From positions 1-8,037 of the forward strand of contig JBMZCV010000210.1 in NCBI GenBank assembly GCA_049613665.1: DNA of 8,037 nucleotides. Reading direction: 5' to 3'. Below, in pieces: positions 5,162 to 8,037 of the stretch. Below the pieces are notes generated by a model. The model worked only from the letters and a program-made list of their open reading frames with translations. It searched no databases and had not been told where the DNA came from. This stretch comes from JBMZCV01 sp049613665 (GTDB lineage: Bacteria > Bacteroidota > Bacteroidia > Chitinophagales > UBA2359). Each line of letters starts with the position of its first letter. Position 1 is the stretch's first letter. A program made the translations under genes and the position numbers.

Positions 5162-5884
5162 TTATTTATTCAAATTTCGTAAAGCGATTTCCATAGTGTA
5201 CCAATAAAAAGCTTTGGAAAGCGGCGTAATAGTTCGCAACACATCATATTGCCCCAAATAAACCCACTCAGAAGCATACGAATTGACAAAAGCCATTTGT
5301 CGCCCAATTTTATAGTGAATTTCCATGAGTTCGTGAGTCGTAATATTGTTTTTAATCAATTCTTTTGTGATAGCCAATTTTTCAACAGGCGTATATTCAA
5401 CATGCAGATATTCTTTGCAAATGTTTTCCCAAATATCAAGGCGTTTACCTATCTTAATATTATTGCGTTCTGCAAAAAGTCGCAACTCTTCCTTAAATTT
5501 TAATCCAAAAAATATAACCTCTTTATTATCAATGACTACTGATGGCGGAAAAGAGGATAAATACATTTCATTGATTTCATGGGCTCGAATATGCGGATTT
5601 TCTCGCAAACGACTATGCTTAAACTCATAGGCTTGGAAAAATTTAATATATTCGTTTTCAAACACAACTTCTTGCTCCATTTGCTTCATACGGCTTCGCT
5701 GATTGTCATTTTCTTCACGAAACATAGCAAACGATAGCAAGGTAAGAATAAACCCTAAACCTGCTACTGCTTTTATTGCTTCATCATTGAAACCAACAAA
5801 TAATGCAACAAAAAGCAACATAAAAAAGTAAGGTAATATTTTTATAAGACTTCTATTGTTATCAAAAAAATCTTTTAATTTCAT
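5162..5884 (-). CDS. Unrecognised protein with two membrane segments
   Basis: A 240-residue protein from the ATG at 5884; I recognise no family. The frame is open to a TTG at 5926, but ATG followed by MKLKDFFDNNRS is the more natural start. Two hydrophobic segments, about residues 13-32 (LIKILPYFFMLLFVALFVGF) and 36-55 (AIKAVAGLGFILTLLSFAMF), form a short hairpin, so both ends are probably on the same side. The positive charges after TM2 (R56, R63, R65, K67) point to the cytoplasm. Residues 56-85 are charged and may be helical or coiled. The remaining 155 residues look soluble, mostly helical and rich in E, K and aromatics, with a Trp/Tyr-rich end (SEWVYLGQYDV, KAFYWYTMEIALRNLNK). No catalytic motif stands out. 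It has no partner gene, and converges on the tRNA terminator. Base use resembles its neighbours, with no sign of transfer. Confidence 0.85.
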   Translation of the reverse strand: MKLKDFFDNNRSLIKILPYFFMLLFVALFVGFNDEAIKAVAGLGFILTLLSFAMFREENDNQRSRMKQMEQEVVFENEYIKFFQAYEFKHSRLRENPHIRAHEINEMYLSSFPPSVVIDNKEVIFFGLKFKEELRLFAERNNIKIGKRLDIWENICKEYLHVEYTPVEKLAITKELIKNNITTHELMEIHYKIGRQMAFVNSYASEWVYLGQYDVLRTITPLSKAFYWYTMEIALRNLNK

Positions 5885-5957
5885 AGCTTTTTCAAATCTT
5901 AACACTTCAAAATAATCAACCAACAAATTACGAAAATTTAAAGGTAATCTAACAAAA

Positions 5958-6081
5958 TTTTAGAAAAATATGACGGAACTTGATTTTTTTTACAAAGTTT
6001 TCTAAAAAAATGAATACAGACGATTTTTAAATACTTATTTTTACCACAGGAAGCTAGGATTAAGATTTTTAGAAAAATATG
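5958..6081. repeat. 15-bp direct repeat with an inverted core copy
   Basis: TTTTAGAAAAATATG occurs at 5958-5972 and again at 6067-6081, 109 bases apart. Its first ten bases also occur inverted (TTTTCTAAAA) at 5998-6007. The region lies between divergent genes, where operator-like repeats are often found, but the sequence is A/T-rich and chance remains possible. Confidence 0.4.
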
Positions 6082-6106
6082 TGATAGCCTTGCTTGAAAA
6101 AAAGAT

Positions 6107-6235
6107 AACTGTTTAGTAAGGTTCAAAAAATAACTTATTGATTTGAGTTTGAGATTTTTTGCCATTACTTAGGTATGAACTTTTGAGATAAAAAATCAGA
6201 CATTTTTTAGCCAAAACAGTTCGTGCTAAACAGTT
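6107..6235. repeat. Spaced inverted repeat AACTGTTTAG / CTAAACAGTT
   Basis: AACTGTTTAG at 6107-6116 is the exact reverse complement of CTAAACAGTT at 6226-6235, with a further half copy AAACAGTT at 6214-6221, just upstream of the GH3 gene. A 12-base form (TAACTGTTTAGT, 6106-6117) also occurs at 92-103, across the end of the response-regulator gene. It could be a regulatory site upstream of GH3; evidence is weak. Confidence 0.3.
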
Positions 6236-6268
6236 GTAAAAAAAATATCGACACTTTTTTGTTACAAT

Positions 6269-7804
6269 ATGAAGCAACTAAATCAAATTATTTCATGGTA
6301 TTTCAGAAGACGCTATTCCGAAATAGAATCATGGGCAAATCAAGCCACAAAAAAACAAGAACAGGTTTGGCGACAGCTTTTGCAAAGTGCCAAAGGAACG
6401 GCTTGGGGGCAATATCATGGCTATGAGTCGATGAAAACGATAGCCGATTACCAAAAAAATGTACCCATTCAATCCTATGATAGTTTGAAGCCTTTTATTC
6501 AACGCATGTTGGAAGGCGACAAAAATGTGCTTTGGCATAGCCCAGTTGAGTGGTTTGCAAAATCTTCTGGCACTACGAGCGACAAAAGCAAGTTTATTCC
6601 TGTGAGCTACGAAGCCATAAACAATTGTCATGTGAAAGGAGCAAAAGATGCTATGTCGCTTTATTGTTACAATAATCCCAAAACACAAATTTATTCAGGC
6701 AAAGGGCTTGTGTTGGGCGGAAGCCATCGGATAACTAGCGGTAAAGGCAATATAAGATATGGCGATTTGTCGGCTGTTTTGATGCAAAATATGCCACGTT
6801 TAGGTCGCTTTTTGCGAACGCCAGATTTGTCAGTGTCACTTCTCGAAAATTGGGAAGAAAAACTAGAAAAAACAGCTCAAATAACATTGCATGAAAATGT
6901 GACACACTTAGTTGGCGTTCCTACTTGGCTATTAGTTTTGATGAGAAGAGTTCTGGAAAAAAGCGGAAAGGAAAACCTAGCAGAAGTGTGGCCAAACTTA
7001 AATTTATATTTTCATGGTGGCGTTAGTTTTACACCCTACGAAGAGCAGTTTCAACAGCTTATACCAAACCAAAAAATGCAATATTGGCAAACCTACAATG
7101 CGTCAGAAGGCTTTTTTGGCATTCAAGATTTGCCTTATCGAAACGATATGTTGTTGATGTTGGATTATGGCATATTTTACGAATTTTTGCCGATGTCCGA
7201 AATAGATAAACCGCAAGCTAAAGCCTTGACTATCAATGAAGTAGAACTAAACACTAATTATGCTTTGCTCATTTCTACGAATGCTGGTTTGTGGCGATAT
7301 ATGATTGGCGATACTATCAAATTTACGAGTTTAAATCCATATAGAATAGTGGTTAGCGGTCGCACCAAACATTTTATCAATGCTTTTGGCGAAGAAATAA
7401 TTATTGATAATGCAGATAAAGCCATTGCAGCAGCAGCACGACAAACAAAAGCAATAGTGAAAGAATATACGACAGCACCTATTTATTTTTCGGAGACCAA
7501 AAATGGCACACATGAATGGCTCATTGAATTTGAAAAAATGCCTGAACAGTTGGCTATTTTCACAAAAATTTTAGATGAAAATCTGCAAAAAATAAATTCA
7601 GATTATGAAGCCAAAAGATACCAAAATTTGGCTATGCGTATGCCTTTGGTACAAGCGGTTGCATCAAATACTTTCTATGAATGGTTGAAGAAAAAGGGAA
7701 AAGTAGGAGGCCAACACAAAATACCTCGCTTGGCAAATCATCGGCGTTTTGTGGAGGAAATCAAACAGATAAGTGACATGCTGAAATATACGAAGTCAAA
7801 ATAA
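6269..7804 (+). CDS. GH3-family acyl-adenylate/amidosynthetase-like protein
   Basis: A 511-residue protein of the GH3 auxin-responsive family, part of the ANL adenylate-forming superfamily. Plant members activate acyl acids such as indole-acetate or jasmonate with ATP and join them to an amino acid; the substrate of bacterial members is generally unknown. Visible motifs are the phosphate-binding loop SSGTTSDKSKFIPVS (99-113), the acceptor/adenine block YNASEGFFGIQ (276-286) with the conserved Y-x-x-S-E, and YMIGDTIKF (344-352) with the ribose-binding-type aspartate D348. These are followed by SGRTKHFINAFGEE (363-376) at the hinge to a small C-terminal domain, which ends with KVGGQHKIPRL (478-488), a signature of the bacterial branch. 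The protein has no signal peptide or membrane span, so it should be cytosolic. All core motifs are intact and the length is normal. No biosynthetic partner is adjacent, so its pathway cannot be named. Confidence 0.93.
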   Translation: MKQLNQIISWYFRRRYSEIESWANQATKKQEQVWRQLLQSAKGTAWGQYHGYESMKTIADYQKNVPIQSYDSLKPFIQRMLEGDKNVLWHSPVEWFAKSSGTTSDKSKFIPVSYEAINNCHVKGAKDAMSLYCYNNPKTQIYSGKGLVLGGSHRITSGKGNIRYGDLSAVLMQNMPRLGRFLRTPDLSVSLLENWEEKLEKTAQITLHENVTHLVGVPTWLLVLMRRVLEKSGKENLAEVWPNLNLYFHGGVSFTPYEEQFQQLIPNQKMQYWQTYNASEGFFGIQDLPYRNDMLLMLDYGIFYEFLPMSEIDKPQAKALTINEVELNTNYALLISTNAGLWRYMIGDTIKFTSLNPYRIVVSGRTKHFINAFGEEIIIDNADKAIAAAARQTKAIVKEYTTAPIYFSETKNGTHEWLIEFEKMPEQLAIFTKILDENLQKINSDYEAKRYQNLAMRMPLVQAVASNTFYEWLKKKGKVGGQHKIPRLANHRRFVEEIKQISDMLKYTKSK

Positions 7805-8037
7805 GCTTTCATAACTATTTACGGTATGACAATTTTGGTTAAAAAAGGGGCTTTTTCTTTTTATATTTTCAGATATTTCGATAATCAAGAGTGAGCTAAC
7901 ATGCTGATTTTTCAAAATACTTCATTAAAATAATGCTTGCCACTTAAACAAGATTTTTAGCATAATTTTTTTCAGATATAGGCGGTTCAAAGTGAAATCA
8001 TTTGGTAAAGTAGAGTAAAGTTCATAACTTTAGGCTC
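7805..8037. other. Gene-free window end
   Basis: After the possible GH3 terminator there is no open frame on either strand up to the window edge. The only repeat noticed is TTTTCAGATAT at 7866-7876 and 7969-7979, which is AT-rich and of unclear meaning. Confidence 0.5.
7841..7862 (+). terminator. Weak terminator after GH3
   Basis: AAAAAG (7842-7847) and CTTTTT (7851-7856) form a 6-bp stem with loop GGG, continuing into C plus five T (7858-7862). It lies 37 bases past the GH3 stop. The stem is short and mostly A-T, so it is only a plausible terminator. Confidence 0.4.

Larger units (their letters stand above)
5885..6268. other. Divergent intergenic region with small repeats
   Basis: These 384 bases separate the minus-strand membrane-protein gene from the plus-strand GH3 gene and must hold both promoters. 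No exact TAnnTTTG box is present for either. For the minus strand the best partial match is TAATTTG, about 22 bases after a TTTTG. For GH3 it is CTTTTTTG (6254-6261), 17 bases after a TTG (6234-6236), which would start the mRNA next to the ATG. The region contains a 15-bp direct repeat (5958-5972 and 6067-6081) with an inverted core copy (5998-6007), and an inverted pair at 6107-6116 and 6226-6235. Confidence 0.55.

Noticed and set aside
5249..5630. Overlapping plus-strand frames opposite the two-TM protein
   Set aside because: Shadows. The minus-strand frame is longer, has an ATG start and shows a coherent membrane topology.
5938..6165. 75-codon minus-strand frame upstream of the two-TM gene
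   Set aside because: It starts with ATG, but its composition is K/L/F/I/S-rich with one aspartate and no glutamate, as expected of translated AT-rich DNA, and it overlaps the repeats at 5958-6081. Proteomics could overturn this.
6223..6426. 67-codon frame starting at GTG and overlapping GH3
   Set aside because: Out of frame with GH3 and mostly inside it; no domain or start signal.
6329..6688. 119-codon open frame opposite the GH3 gene
   Set aside because: Antisense to an intact GH3 N-terminal domain including the phosphate-binding loop; no motif.
1..8037. CRISPR array, insertion sequence, prophage, toxin-antitoxin or defence system
   Set aside because: No regularly spaced repeats, transposase, integrase, nuclease-effector or small paired toxin genes were seen. 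Despite the tRNA gene, no attachment-site duplicate of its 3' end was noticed.

Overview
The window looks like a chromosomal stretch of an AT-rich member of the Bacteroidota, most likely of the Cytophagales type. This rests on three things: the protein flavours (Rcp1-like single-domain response regulator, PF13568-type outer-membrane barrel, bacteroidete-style peptide deformylase with an acidic insertion, bacterial GH3 protein); the near absence of Shine-Dalgarno sequences; and Bacteroidota-type -7 promoter boxes (TAnnTTTG) before ruvX and the tRNA gene. The lineage is an inference; nothing in the window fixes the genus.

Layout, left to right. (1) 99-545, minus: a response regulator made only of a receiver domain. 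(2) 546-1292: a long AT-rich non-coding block. (3) 1293-2763, plus: a tight housekeeping cluster of a MazG-like nucleotide pyrophosphohydrolase, RuvX/YqgF and peptide deformylase. (4) 2764-3030: a spacer holding a long imperfect palindrome at 2779-2844. (5) 3031-4418, plus: gmhA (first step of ADP-heptose synthesis for LPS) followed closely by an outer-membrane beta-barrel protein. (6) 4419-4961: a second non-coding block ending in the tRNA promoter. (7) 4962-5081: a tRNA-Lys(UUU) gene with its own perfect 15-bp terminator hairpin. (8) 5162-5884, minus: an unrecognised protein with two membrane segments, converging on the tRNA terminator. (9) 5885-6268: a divergent, repeat-containing intergenic region. 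(10) 6269-7804, plus: a GH3-family adenylate-forming enzyme, then a weak terminator and a gene-free end.

Functionally, the plus-strand genes fall into a translation/nucleotide/RNA-quality group (mazG-like, ruvX, def, tRNA-Lys) and an envelope group (gmhA, outer-membrane barrel). I found no phage, transposon, CRISPR array, toxin-antitoxin pair or defence island. No convincing new system is visible. The items most worth a second look are the 2779-2844 palindrome, the unknown two-TM protein, the substrate of the GH3 enzyme, the near-leaderless ruvX promoter, and small repeats in the intergenic DNA. Two start codons were moved from upstream TTG codons to internal ATGs (the MazG-like gene at 1293 and the membrane protein at 5884).
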